In this document: in pieces, positions 1 through 6,913 of the stretch
Position numbering within the stretch: position 1 is the first letter of the stretch
How the letters are laid out: each line of letters starts with the position of its first letter
Translations under genes and position numbers: made by a program
Assembly: GCA_900771365.1 (NCBI GenBank)
Contig: CAAGNU010000151.1
Location: 1 to 28,157, forward strand
Direction of reading: 5' to 3'
Origin: Bacteroidales bacterium
Lineage (GTDB): Bacteria > Bacteroidota > Bacteroidia > Bacteroidales > P3
Length of the DNA stretch: 28,157 nucleotides
The notes under the pieces: generated by a model
The model's database searches: none
Told to the model about the DNA's origin: nothing
Seen by the model: only the letters and a program-made list of their open reading frames with translations

Positions 1-501
1 CGAGCCAAGACAGGGGCCGCCGCCGTGGATAACGTGAGCAGAAGCAGTGTCGTCAAAGGCACAAAGTACATCCTGCTTCGAAACCGCGAGGACCTGTCCG
101 AGCAGAAGGACGTCGACCGCCTCAACGCAGCCCTGCAGCTGAACCGAGACCTCTCCGTGGCATACTACCTCAAAGAAGACGCCAGGCTTGTCTGGAACTG
201 CGAATCTAAACGCTCCGCCGCCCTCCAGCTAGACTCTTGGATTGCCGCCGCCCGTGCAGCCGACATCCCCGAACTGACAAAACTTGCCAATACAATTGAA
301 TCCCACAGAGACGGCATCCTTGCCTATTTCGACAAACCCATCTCCACCGGCCCCGTGGAAGGCATCAACAACAAAATCAAAACCCTCAAACGTATGGCCT
401 ACGGCTTCCGTGATGACCATTACTTCAACCTGAGACTACTCGCTCTACAGGGCTTCAAATCTTCAAATCCGTATAGCCTTACCAAAGAAATTTTGTGGTG
501 A
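1..501 (+). CDS. ISL3-family transposase, C-terminal part (5' end outside window)
   Basis: The reading frame is open to the left edge; the GTG at 25 is simply the first possible start inside the window and is not believed to be the real one. The protein would catalyse cut-and-paste movement of an insertion sequence by a DDE mechanism. What is seen is the typical ISL3 C-terminal half: a KGTKYILLRNREDL stretch, then LKEDARLVWNC, then GILAYFDKPISTGPVEGINN followed by KIKTLKRMAYGFRDDHYF. The glutamate in PVEGINNKIK matches the position of the final catalytic acid in this family (family knowledge). The stop at 499-501 is followed directly by a hairpin terminator. Whether the element is intact cannot be judged because its left half and left inverted repeat lie outside. 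The family call is confident. Confidence 0.88.
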   Translation, partial: RAKTGAAAVDNVSRSSVVKGTKYILLRNREDLSEQKDVDRLNAALQLNRDLSVAYYLKEDARLVWNCESKRSAALQLDSWIAAARAADIPELTKLANTIESHRDGILAYFDKPISTGPVEGINNKIKTLKRMAYGFRDDHYFNLRLLALQGFKSSNPYSLTKEILW

Positions 502-503
502 AT

Positions 504-536
504 AAAAAAAGAGACTCGTGTGAGTCTCTTTTTTTT
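504..536. terminator. Bidirectional terminator shared by transposase and tRNA-Cys
   Basis: A perfect 7-bp stem GAGACTC/GAGTCTC (511-517 and 522-528) with a GTGT loop is flanked by seven A on the left and eight T on the right. It therefore reads as an intrinsic terminator in both directions, for the transposase gene (+) and for the tRNA (-) that ends at 538. Confidence 0.8.
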
Positions 537-537
537 G

Positions 538-608
538 AGGTCGCTTCCGGATTTGAACCGGAGTAGCAGGTTTTGCAGACCTGTGCCTAGCCCCTCGGCC
601 AAACGACC
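538..608 (-). tRNA. tRNA-Cys (anticodon GCA)
   Basis: On the minus strand a complete 71-nt cloverleaf can be folded. The acceptor arm GGTCGTT pairs with AGCGACC (539-545 on the plus strand), with a T discriminator. The D-arm stem is GCC/GGC. The anticodon stem CAGGT/ACCTG carries loop CTGCAAA with anticodon GCA (plus positions 574-576). The variable loop is four nt, and the T-arm is TCCGG-TTCAAAT-CCGGA. GCA reads the cysteine codons UGC and UGU. CCA is not encoded, as is common in this phylum. It has its own promoter at 630-661 and a terminator immediately after its 3' end. Confidence 0.97.
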
Positions 609-629
609 TTTTTGCCTTAAAAGCGATTG

Positions 630-661
630 CAAAGGTACGAAGTTTTTCTCAATTGACCAAA
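630..661 (-). promoter_or_regulatory. Promoter of tRNA-Cys
   Basis: Read on the minus strand, TTTG (661-658) is followed after 20 nt by TACCTTTG (637-630), matching the Bacteroidota sigma-70 consensus TTTG-N19-TAnnTTTG. The tRNA 5' end is at 608, about 15 nt beyond the expected start of transcription. Confidence 0.8.
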
Positions 662-799
662 TATTTTTTGCTTTTTTATTTATATTTATTGATTATAAGT
701 GAGTTATATTTTGTGATATTGCTGAATATGAGCCTGTTTTTTGTTTTTTGAAGGGCCTTTTTTGCAAAAATGGACTAAGAAAAGGCTCTTTTTTCGTAG
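662..799. other. Gene-free spacer between tRNA promoter and response regulator 3' end
   Basis: This AT-rich stretch has many runs of T and A. I see no credible gene here. A weak GGGCC/GGCTC-type pairing near 752-795 could help terminate the kinase/regulator operon, but there is no clean hairpin with a T-run, so no terminator is called. Confidence 0.5.
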
Positions 800-1624
800 C
801 TATCTCTTTAAGAAGTTGATTTCCTTTGGGTTAATGAGTGAGAGCTGCATTGCTTTGGCTATTCGGGCACCCGATTTGTTGACGATGTCGAGGCGGCGTG
901 AAAGCTCTTTTTGTCGCTCCTGTACGTTCTTGTCACTTTCGCATAGCACGTCGGCAATTTCGGAAGCTGTGCATCCCGCGGCTTCTAGCAGGAGCAGACG
1001 ACGCTCTGTATCAGATATTTCGACGGTTGGGGCGCCGAGAGGGACGTTGTTGAGGTACATCTCTGCGGCCTCTTTGAGGGTGAGCATCACGGGGTAGTTG
1101 AAGTAGTAGCGTTCGCCGCGTTCGAGACCTTCGATGGCACGGAGCACGTTTTCTACCGAGAAGCCGCCTGCGGCGTTCTTACTCACGAAAGCTTGTGCAC
1201 CGTGGTTGAGGCTCTCAAAGACCACACGGGCAATCTCTATCATGCGTTCCTGCCGCCCAGCCTCGGAGGGTAACGGGTTGTCGAAGCGGCCCGAGAGGAT
1301 GGCGATTTTGATGTTGGGATAGCGGCGGTGAACGCGGTCGGCGATAAAGATGCCACCAGTGGGCTCGCCCTGGAACTCCATGTCGACGAGCAGGTAGTCG
1401 GGCATCTCGTGTTCTGCGGGGCTGTCGAGGGCGGCCATGAGCTGAGCTCCGTTAGCGAAGGTGTCGAGCACCACGACTTGGCGGCGAAGTACCTCACCGT
1501 CATCGTTGATGCCGCAGGCTATGGTGCTTTGCGGGCCGTTGAGCTCGTATTTGAGGGCTTTGCGGATGATGGGCTCGTCGTCAACGAGCATGATTTTGAT
1601 GGGTGACATTTTGATGGGTGACAT
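800..1624 (-). CDS. Two-component response regulator, receiver plus NarL/LuxR-like HTH
   Basis: The protein (274 aa) is a DNA-binding response regulator, the probable target of the kinase encoded just upstream (1703-3838). The receiver domain spans about residues 10-165. It has the acidic pair D15/D16 (LVDDEP), the phosphoacceptor D81 (LLVDME), S111 in the switch position (ILSGR) and the invariant K149 (FVSKNAAGG). Residues 204-262 form a helix-turn-helix of the NarL/LuxR type (SDTERRLLLLEAAGCTASEI and onward). The loop between D81 and S111 and the stretch after it are longer than in a minimal receiver. The first codons are an exact 15-bp tandem duplication (1595-1609 and 1610-1624), so MSPIK occurs twice and M1 or M6 could be the start; no Shine-Dalgarno decides. 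The 78-nt gap to the kinase gene suggests co-transcription. The DNA target is unknown. Confidence 0.88.
   Translation of the reverse strand: MSPIKMSPIKIMLVDDEPIIRKALKYELNGPQSTIACGINDDGEVLRRQVVVLDTFANGAQLMAALDSPAEHEMPDYLLVDMEFQGEPTGGIFIADRVHRRYPNIKIAILSGRFDNPLPSEAGRQERMIEIARVVFESLNHGAQAFVSKNAAGGFSVENVLRAIEGLERGERYYFNYPVMLTLKEAAEMYLNNVPLGAPTVEISDTERRLLLLEAAGCTASEIADVLCESDKNVQERQKELSRRLDIVNKSGARIAKAMQLSLINPKEINFLKR
1595..1624 (-). repeat. Perfect 15-bp tandem duplication over the start codon
   Basis: Two identical 15-bp units (ATGTCACCCATCAAA on the minus strand) are joined head to tail at the 5' end of the response-regulator gene. Each begins with ATG in the same frame, so the duplication creates a second start and adds five residues without disrupting the receiver domain. 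Confidence 0.95.
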
Positions 1625-1702
1625 AGTGAAATAGTGATTTGTGAACTGACAATAGACGGCTCCTTCCCAACTCTTAACTCAAAAACGGCAACCGACCAAT
1701 TC

Positions 1703-3838
1703 TTAATTCTCAATTTTCAATTCTCCTAATGCGAGGAGGAAGTGGGTTGTTGTGCCTTGGCCGAGCTGGCTTTCCACCCAGATGCGGCAGCCTCGTAGGG
1801 TGTTGTCGTCGTGGCGTTTGATGATGTATTTGGAGAGGATGAGTCCGAAGCCTGTGCCGTGGGGATTGTCTGTGTCGGGGAGGACGGTCTTGTCGGGGCG
1901 GAAGAGGTTGTCGAGCGTCTCGGCATCCATGCCTGAGCCGGTATCGATGACCATGATGTGGGCAAAGCGGGTGTCTTCTGGGTAGACTTCGGCCTGTAGG
2001 GTCACGGATCCTTGTACGGTGTGCTGGAGGGCATTGTTGACGAGGTTGCGGAGCAGTATTTCTACGAGTAGGCGGTCACCGTTGAGGACGAGCGGGGTCG
2101 GTTGGACGATGAGCTGTACCTCGGAGAGGCGCGGGCAGCTGCCGGCTACGGCGGTGAAGACCTCCTCAAGTGGGAACAGCGAGGGGCGGAACTGGCTGCC
2201 GTTTGGGACGGACAGGTTTGTCCAGTTCTTGATGTTGGTGAAGGTGCGCAGGAGCTGTTGCAGCACCTCTTGGCGCATCTCGTCGGAGAGACGGGGGTTG
2301 GTAAGGTAGGAAAGGAAGGGGTTGATGTCGTGGCGCAGCACGGAGAGGCAGGTCTCCACGTTTGCGATTCGTTCCACATCTTTGCGTTTGGCCTCTTGCA
2401 GAGCCATCTTTTCCTGCTTGAGAAGCTTGGCTCGACGGCGCAGCAGCACTACGAAGACAATCAGAGCCACGAGCGAGAGCCCGCTGAGGAGAATCACCAC
2501 GAGGTAGTATTGGTTGCGTGTCTCCGAGCGGTCGAGGCGGTCCTGAAGGAGAATGTCGGCACTTTCGTTCTCACGGATAAAGGTGAGCAGCTGCATCTGT
2601 TGGGCGTACCATTGTCGGTTCACCTCTGGCGAGTTAGAGTATCCCATTCGGATGAGGCCGTCGTAGAGCATAGACTCGAATTTTGGTGCCATGCCATCCT
2701 GCCAAGTAGTGTCGCTCAGGGCGAGGGAGTAGTAGTTCGCGGCTGCGAGGGTGTCTTCAACATTTAGGCTGTATTCTGCGGCAGCCACCACCGCGCCGAG
2801 ATGCTGGTAGGGGTCGGCAGTTTGGAAAAAGAGGTCTGTTGCGATACGGAACATATAGGCGCCGTATTCCTCGCCAGGCTGCCAAGGCGAGGGCGCGAGC
2901 GGTGCTCCAAGGCTGTCGAGCATGTGGAGCTCTGAGCTGCAATGCTGTAGGTAGGCTTCGGGAACGATATTGCTGTCGGCCACGATAAAGGCTTGAAGCT
3001 GATAGACATTAGCGAGGTGGTAGGCGCTGTAGTGCTGTGGGTTTGAGAGTATGAGGAGGTTTTGGATTAGATGGCTGTAGGCTCGGGAAAGCAACGCGGG
3101 GTCGCTGTTGGAAACAGAGGAAAGGCGATAGTAGGCGTGAGCGATAGCATAGTTGAGCGAGAGGTCCTCGGCATAGTCGCAGCGGAGCTTTGTGCGGGCA
3201 TCTTCGACCTCGAATAGGAGGTCTCCCAGGGTGATGCGGGTGTTGCGGTCCAGCTGGGTGCCTGAGGAAGAGGCCACGGCACTGTTGCGGTAGTGGTAAT
3301 TCAAAGTGAGCGAGGTGATATAGTACTCCATCTGCGCGAAAGCGTAGAGGTAGCTGCCAGAGGAATGGTTGAGCACGGCGGACTGGTCTATGTCGTACAG
3401 CAGCTGGTAGGAGTCGGCGATGCGGCAGGTCCGTTGCAGGAGCCGGATGAGAGTGAGTTGCGCGATAACCCGTTCCACCTCGGCATTCTTGCAGTTGGTT
3501 GGCACCCGCCCTTCGACGATGGAGAGCACGCTGTCGATATATAGTTTTGAGGAATCGGGCTCGGCGAGCATATAGTATTCAAAGGCGAGGTTGTTGTAGG
3601 CGCGGAGACGCCCATCTGTGTACTGCGGCAGCGAGTCCCGCAGGAAATCGAGGGCATCGTAGGCCTCGTGAATGGCGCAGGAGGGGTCGTTGTAGCGGTT
3701 GACGAACGAGATTTTGTTGTAGCTGTCGACCGTGGCACGCAGGCGCAGATTGATGTCCCGCGGATGCTGCGAACGGCATCCGCACAGGACAGAGATGAGA
3801 AGGGCCAGCGTGAGGGCCTGTGCTATATATCGCTTCAT
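1703..3838 (-). CDS. Lipoprotein-anchored sensor histidine kinase with helical-repeat sensor region
   Basis: This 711-aa sensor kinase phosphorylates itself on histidine and should pass the phosphate to the adjacent regulator. Residues 1-21 are a signal peptide ending in LCGC, so C21 may be lipidated. Residues 30-440 are mostly helical and resemble TPR-type repeats (for example AYNNLAFEYYMLAEPDSSKLY). This resembles the DUF5112/DUF5113 sensor regions of Bacteroidota kinases; that name is from memory. A single membrane segment lies at about 444-466, followed by a basic coiled coil. The kinase core has H503 (LRHDINPF), the N box at 597-606 (RNLVNNALQH), G1 at 632-636 (DTGSG), an F box near 646 and G2 at 661-666 (GTGFGL). 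No HAMP or PAS domain is visible. A promoter lies 12 nt upstream. The signal sensed cannot be told. Confidence 0.9.
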   Translation of the reverse strand: MKRYIAQALTLALLISVLCGCRSQHPRDINLRLRATVDSYNKISFVNRYNDPSCAIHEAYDALDFLRDSLPQYTDGRLRAYNNLAFEYYMLAEPDSSKLYIDSVLSIVEGRVPTNCKNAEVERVIAQLTLIRLLQRTCRIADSYQLLYDIDQSAVLNHSSGSYLYAFAQMEYYITSLTLNYHYRNSAVASSSGTQLDRNTRITLGDLLFEVEDARTKLRCDYAEDLSLNYAIAHAYYRLSSVSNSDPALLSRAYSHLIQNLLILSNPQHYSAYHLANVYQLQAFIVADSNIVPEAYLQHCSSELHMLDSLGAPLAPSPWQPGEEYGAYMFRIATDLFFQTADPYQHLGAVVAAAEYSLNVEDTLAAANYYSLALSDTTWQDGMAPKFESMLYDGLIRMGYSNSPEVNRQWYAQQMQLLTFIRENESADILLQDRLDRSETRNQYYLVVILLSGLSLVALIVFVVLLRRRAKLLKQEKMALQEAKRKDVERIANVETCLSVLRHDINPFLSYLTNPRLSDEMRQEVLQQLLRTFTNIKNWTNLSVPNGSQFRPSLFPLEEVFTAVAGSCPRLSEVQLIVQPTPLVLNGDRLLVEILLRNLVNNALQHTVQGSVTLQAEVYPEDTRFAHIMVIDTGSGMDAETLDNLFRPDKTVLPDTDNPHGTGFGLILSKYIIKRHDDNTLRGCRIWVESQLGQGTTTHFLLALGELKIEN

Positions 3839-3849
3839 AATTCAAGATG

Positions 3850-3857
3850 CAAAGGTA
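3850..3857 (-). promoter_or_regulatory. Promoter -7 element of the kinase/regulator operon
   Basis: TACCTTTG on the minus strand is followed by GCATCTTGAATT and then the ATG at 3838. The predicted transcript would have a leader of only a few nucleotides, so translation starts almost at the mRNA 5' end. No clear TTTG -33 element is present at the right distance; the upstream DNA is A/T tracts. Confidence 0.65.
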
Positions 3858-4293
3858 CGAAGATTTTTTGAATTATAGATATATTTTTTAAATAGCGAAT
3901 GGTAAGTCCTTAAAAAAGTGTGGACTGTGATAGGTGTGAATTGTGAGCTATGAAGACGGCTTCCGCCCAACTTATAAATCATAATTCATAAATCAAACCC
4001 AGCCTCGCTCAATTCTCAAGCCGCACCTTTGCCGCAGCTCCCCGGAAGCTCCATTTTAGCATTTGTTACTTGAACTTAAGAAAATTCCTAATGGTCAAGG
4101 ACCTTGGCACAAGAGTGGAATAGAAGAGTGTGAGGGGAGGCGTTCGATTATTCGACTGGTGATTATATTTAAGTGATAGACATGGTGTTGCCAGTCGAAT
4201 GAGGAATCGGATGGACATTCGACTGGCGTTCGACTCTTGGCCGAAGACGTAGTTTGGGAGTGAATATTTTTTTTCTAGATGGATTTTTTTTCG
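3858..4293. other. Divergent intergenic region between kinase operon and ZIP operon
   Basis: No credible gene lies here. The left part (3900-4010) is low-complexity filler of the kind spread between genes in this window (TGAATTGTGAG- and AATCATAATTC-like). An 11-bp palindrome CAAGGACCTTG sits at 4096-4106. From 4141 to 4240 there is a cluster of TTCGACTGG-like motifs, described separately. The ZIP promoter begins right of 4294. Confidence 0.6.
4141..4240. repeat. Cluster of ATTCGACTGG motifs, direct and inverted
   Basis: ATTCGACTGG occurs at 4150-4159 and 4217-4226, and its exact reverse complement CCAGTCGAAT at 4191-4200. Partial copies GTTCGATT (4143-4150) and GTTCGACT (4229-4236) flank the set. 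The inner pair 4150-4159/4191-4200 is an inverted repeat with a 31-nt spacer. The cluster ends about 55 nt upstream of the ZIP promoter -7 box and resembles a set of regulator binding sites; which regulator binds is unknown. Confidence 0.55.
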
Positions 4294-4301
4294 TATCTTT
4301 G
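4294..4301 (+). promoter_or_regulatory. Promoter -7 element of the ZIP operon
   Basis: A perfect TATCTTTG followed by CAAAATC. No good TTTG lies 19-20 nt upstream. The predicted start of transcription near 4308 gives a leader of about 175 nt before the ZIP start codon, long enough for regulation. Confidence 0.75.
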
Positions 4302-4328
4302 CAAAATCAAATAGGTATATTGTGGGTT

Positions 4329-4487
4329 ATGAAAATTTGTTCGATAAAGTGGCAAGGCGTTGAAAATCATCGGAAAGAAATTTCGCTAACGAATGGAGGC
4401 CTTCGTCCTTCATGGGCAGAGGACTGCTGTGGGTACGGCTTTCAAGGCGTGTCGGACAGGAGAAAGGAATTAATAGTGATATTATGA
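4329..4487 (+). CDS. Possible 52-codon leader ORF overlapping the ZIP start (ATGA)
   Basis: The frame begins 21 nt after the expected transcription start and stops at 4485-4487, where ATGA joins its stop to the ZIP start codon at 4484. The peptide is basic, begins MKICSIKWQG, and carries a CC pair (WAEDCCGYGFQG). It has no membrane segment or recognisable domain. The arrangement would allow translational coupling with the transporter. The candidate ribosome-binding region for ZIP (AGGAGAAAGGA, 4459-4469) lies inside it. It may instead be a chance frame in an untranslated leader; codon use does not settle this. Confidence 0.3.
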   Translation: MKICSIKWQGVENHRKEISLTNGGLRPSWAEDCCGYGFQGVSDRRKELIVIL

Positions 4488-5227
4488 CACAAGTTTGGAT
4501 AAGTGCTGCGGGGCTCTGCGGAGCCACGATTATTGGCAGCCTGCTGGGCTTCCTCATCAAGGGGTTGCCGCATAAGTGGAACGACACGGTGCTGGGCTTC
4601 TGCGCGGGTATCATGCTGGCGGCCTCGACCGTGGGTCTTATTGTACCGGCCTTCGAGGGCGGAACGAGGTGGTGGATAGTGGCCTTGGGCGTGATGGCGG
4701 GCGCGTACTTCCTGAATGTGCTCGACCTGGTGACGCCTCACCTGCACCACATCACGGGCCTCGATGCCGAGGAACATCACAACAACGCTTCGCTGAACCA
4801 TGTGCTGCTCTTTGTGATGGCCATCGCGCTGCACAAGCTGCCCGAGGGCATTGCCGCAGGTGTGAGCATGAGCGGCGAGGCGGAGGCCTCGTGGGCGGTG
4901 AGCTTCGGCATAGCGTTGCAGAACGTGCCTGAGGGCATGGTCATCATCGCGCCGCTGCTGCTGGCGGGCGTGAAACGGCTGCGGACCTTTGTGATAGCCC
5001 TCGCCATAGGACTGCTCGAAGTGGCGGGAGTGTGGATTGGCTACGGCCTGGGCAGCGTCTCAGAGGCCCTGCTGCCTGTGCTGCTGGGCTTTGCGGGCGG
5101 CGCCATGCTGTATGTGACGAGCGATGAGATGATTCCCGAGACTCATGCCCACGGCTATCAGAAGCAGGCCACTTACGCGCTGCTGGCGGGCTTCATGACT
5201 TTGGTGGTGATGGAAGGGATGCTTTGA
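4484..5227 (+). CDS. ZIP family metal transporter
   Basis: A 247-aa inner-membrane transporter that most likely brings Zn2+ or another divalent metal into the cytoplasm. About eight hydrophobic segments are visible. The two signature helices are present: HKLPEG (117-122) within ALHKLPEGIAAG, and QNVPEG (146-151), which carry the metal-binding His/Glu/Asn residues of the family. A histidine-rich loop (HLHHITGLDAEEHH, about 86-99) precedes them, as is usual in ZIPs of this length. The start at 4484 was preferred over 4412 because the hydrophobic first helix begins there and the extra 24 residues are polar; AGGAGAAAGGA lies 15-25 nt upstream. It is the first gene of an apparent operon with the next two. 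It is closest to the bacterial ZupT/GufA type, but metal specificity cannot be read. Confidence 0.92.
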   Translation: MTQVWISAAGLCGATIIGSLLGFLIKGLPHKWNDTVLGFCAGIMLAASTVGLIVPAFEGGTRWWIVALGVMAGAYFLNVLDLVTPHLHHITGLDAEEHHNNASLNHVLLFVMAIALHKLPEGIAAGVSMSGEAEASWAVSFGIALQNVPEGMVIIAPLLLAGVKRLRTFVIALAIGLLEVAGVWIGYGLGSVSEALLPVLLGFAGGAMLYVTSDEMIPETHAHGYQKQATYALLAGFMTLVVMEGML

Positions 5228-5242
5228 TAAGGATGATATTTA

Positions 5243-5824
5243 ATGATTTATAATATGAGAGAACGTAAGGAGACAATCAGTATTGCAAAGGCCAATCTGT
5301 GGTCTGTGGTGTTGCTTTTGGTGGCGGGAGCAGTGTTCGGGCTGCTGCTTGCGGTGGCGGTGAAGTGCTGCGGCATCCCGCTACGGAAGATGGGCTTGGG
5401 GAGCCTTGTCATCTTCGTGGTGGCATTGATTGCGGGCATCGTGGTGCACGAGCTTATCCACGGCCTTACCTGGGCACTTTTTGCCAAGCGAGGCTTCCGC
5501 ACCATCAGTTTTGGAGTGATATGGAAGTATCTCACGCCCTACTGCCACTGCGATGAGCCGCTGCTCAAGCGCCACTATATGCTTGGAGCCTTCATGCCCT
5601 GCTTGCTGCTGGGCATAGTGCCGGCGATGCTGTCGCTCTTTCTGGGGCTTGTGTGGCTGTACCTCTTCGGGGTCGTTTTCATCTCAGCGGCTGCGGGCGA
5701 CCTTATGGTGATGTGGCGGCTGAGAAAGGAGAAGGACACCGCCCTCGTCCTCGACCATCCCTCGGAGGCGGGCTACCTCGTGTATGAGGAAGAGGTGGCA
5801 AATGTTGTAACAAATAAAGAATAG
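5243..5824 (+). CDS. DUF3267 family zincin-like membrane protein
   Basis: A 193-aa integral membrane protein with a possible intramembrane zinc-peptidase site. HELIH at 69-73 (VVHELIHGLTW) sits in the second hydrophobic segment (about 52-75) after a first at 18-40; two more segments span about 112-155. The C-terminal GDLMVMWRLRKE, LDHPSEAGY pattern is typical of DUF3267 proteins. Only the HExxH motif suggests catalysis; no substrate is known for the family. The ATG at 5243 is supported by AAGGA at 5229-5233. It starts 15 nt after the ZIP stop and ends 4 nt before the next gene, so all three are almost certainly co-transcribed. Its pairing with a metal transporter could be meaningful (zinc supply to a zinc protein) or coincidental. 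Confidence 0.85.
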   Translation: MIYNMRERKETISIAKANLWSVVLLLVAGAVFGLLLAVAVKCCGIPLRKMGLGSLVIFVVALIAGIVVHELIHGLTWALFAKRGFRTISFGVIWKYLTPYCHCDEPLLKRHYMLGAFMPCLLLGIVPAMLSLFLGLVWLYLFGVVFISAAAGDLMVMWRLRKEKDTALVLDHPSEAGYLVYEEEVANVVTNKE

Positions 5825-5828
5825 TGAT

Positions 5829-6767
5829 ATGAAGATAGGAGATGTCTTTCCGAGATTGCTCTTTTGTGTGGTGGGCGCGATTTGTGGCGTGGAAGCCTAT
5901 TTCACATGTCCGCTGGTTGGAGAGGTGGAGTTGAGCTTTGTGAGTTGGACGGCGTTTGTCATATTGGTGTGTTGCTGTGGAGTGATGGTCTGGTATGGGC
6001 TGTTCCTTAATCGAGCGGAAGAGTCTGAGTCTGAGAAAAGCTATCGCGAAGGACTCAAGGAGTTGGACAAGACTCCCTTGCGTAAGAGAATTGACGGCTG
6101 GGCGTATGCTGCGTTCCTTTTTGCTCTTGGCGGTTTTATGCTATATACAGGTGTGGACAATTTGTTGGAAGGCAAATGGTTGGGTTTTATTTTGTATGCG
6201 GTGCTTGGCGCTGTGGTTGTTGTGTTTGGGGTGGAGCTGCTCAAACTTTCACCAGAGAAAGAAGAAGAGGAGGCGCGTCAGTTTCGGATGAAGTGTATGG
6301 CAGAGCCTGCGGACAAGAGTACGCTGCTCATTGTCCGTAATGCGAAGAGCGAGAGGGCAGTGAAGAAGGCGCTGCGGGAATGCGTGCCGGCTTGGTGCGA
6401 GGAGCATACGGTCAACGCTGTGCAGCTGTGGCAGATGGATGCGCATGGCTATGCGGCTACATTCCCTTGCGGGGTGGATGAAGAGGGGCTGATAGGGGTC
6501 CTCTGCGGCTTGTCGAATGTGGGAGAGGTGCGAGCCTGGGTGAAGACGACAGTGTTGAAGGAGCTGAAGGGCGAGTGGGCTATGGTGGTGATGGATGCGT
6601 CGGATGAGCTGGTGGCAGTCACAGATAAAGGCACGCACTATATCACATACGTGGCTGATGATGGCAGCATCCGGTGGAAGACGTATCGTAAGTCCGCATT
6701 GGCGTTCAAGAGCAGTCCTGGGATGCCGTTGCTGAAAGGAGCGAAGAGGCTGGAAGTGTATTTCTGA
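5829..6767 (+). CDS. Unknown membrane protein with large cytoplasmic-type C-terminal domain
   Basis: I do not recognise this 312-aa protein. Four hydrophobic segments are seen in two hairpins, at about 8-28, 37-57, 91-111 and 118-138, separated by a charged loop (RAEESESEKSYREG). From about 145 a soluble domain follows, opening with an acidic patch (SPEKEEEEAR) and then mixed alpha/beta sequence with several cysteines and tryptophans (VPAWCEEHTVNAVQLWQ). No catalytic motif is evident. It lies 4 nt after the DUF3267 gene and is the last gene of that operon. No terminator hairpin is obvious before the thrS promoter at 6822. Confidence 0.75.
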   Translation: MKIGDVFPRLLFCVVGAICGVEAYFTCPLVGEVELSFVSWTAFVILVCCCGVMVWYGLFLNRAEESESEKSYREGLKELDKTPLRKRIDGWAYAAFLFALGGFMLYTGVDNLLEGKWLGFILYAVLGAVVVVFGVELLKLSPEKEEEEARQFRMKCMAEPADKSTLLIVRNAKSERAVKKALRECVPAWCEEHTVNAVQLWQMDAHGYAATFPCGVDEEGLIGVLCGLSNVGEVRAWVKTTVLKELKGEWAMVVMDASDELVAVTDKGTHYITYVADDGSIRWKTYRKSALAFKSSPGMPLLKGAKRLEVYF

Positions 6768-6821
6768 TTTCCTAAAATTAAGATGTTTGCGGGTGAGGGG
6801 GAAATCTTTTCTATAAATTAT

Positions 6822-6853
6822 TTTGTCTATGTCAGTATTATTTTGTATCTTTG
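6822..6853 (+). promoter_or_regulatory. Promoter of thrS
   Basis: TTTG at 6822-6825, a 20-nt spacer and TATCTTTG at 6846-6853 match the Bacteroidota consensus closely. The leader is about 55 nt and ends with GGAG (6901-6904), 9 nt before the ATG, one of the better ribosome-binding sites in the window. Confidence 0.88.
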
Positions 6854-6913
6854 CAGAATTAAATTAATTTATCGACTTCTACTAACTTATTATATATAAA
6901 GGAGAAACAAACA

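Noticed and set aside
4302..4483. Metal riboswitch in the ZIP leader
   Set aside because: I looked for conserved cores of known metal riboswitches and saw none; only a weak GTCCT/AGGAC pairing (4405-4424) is present.
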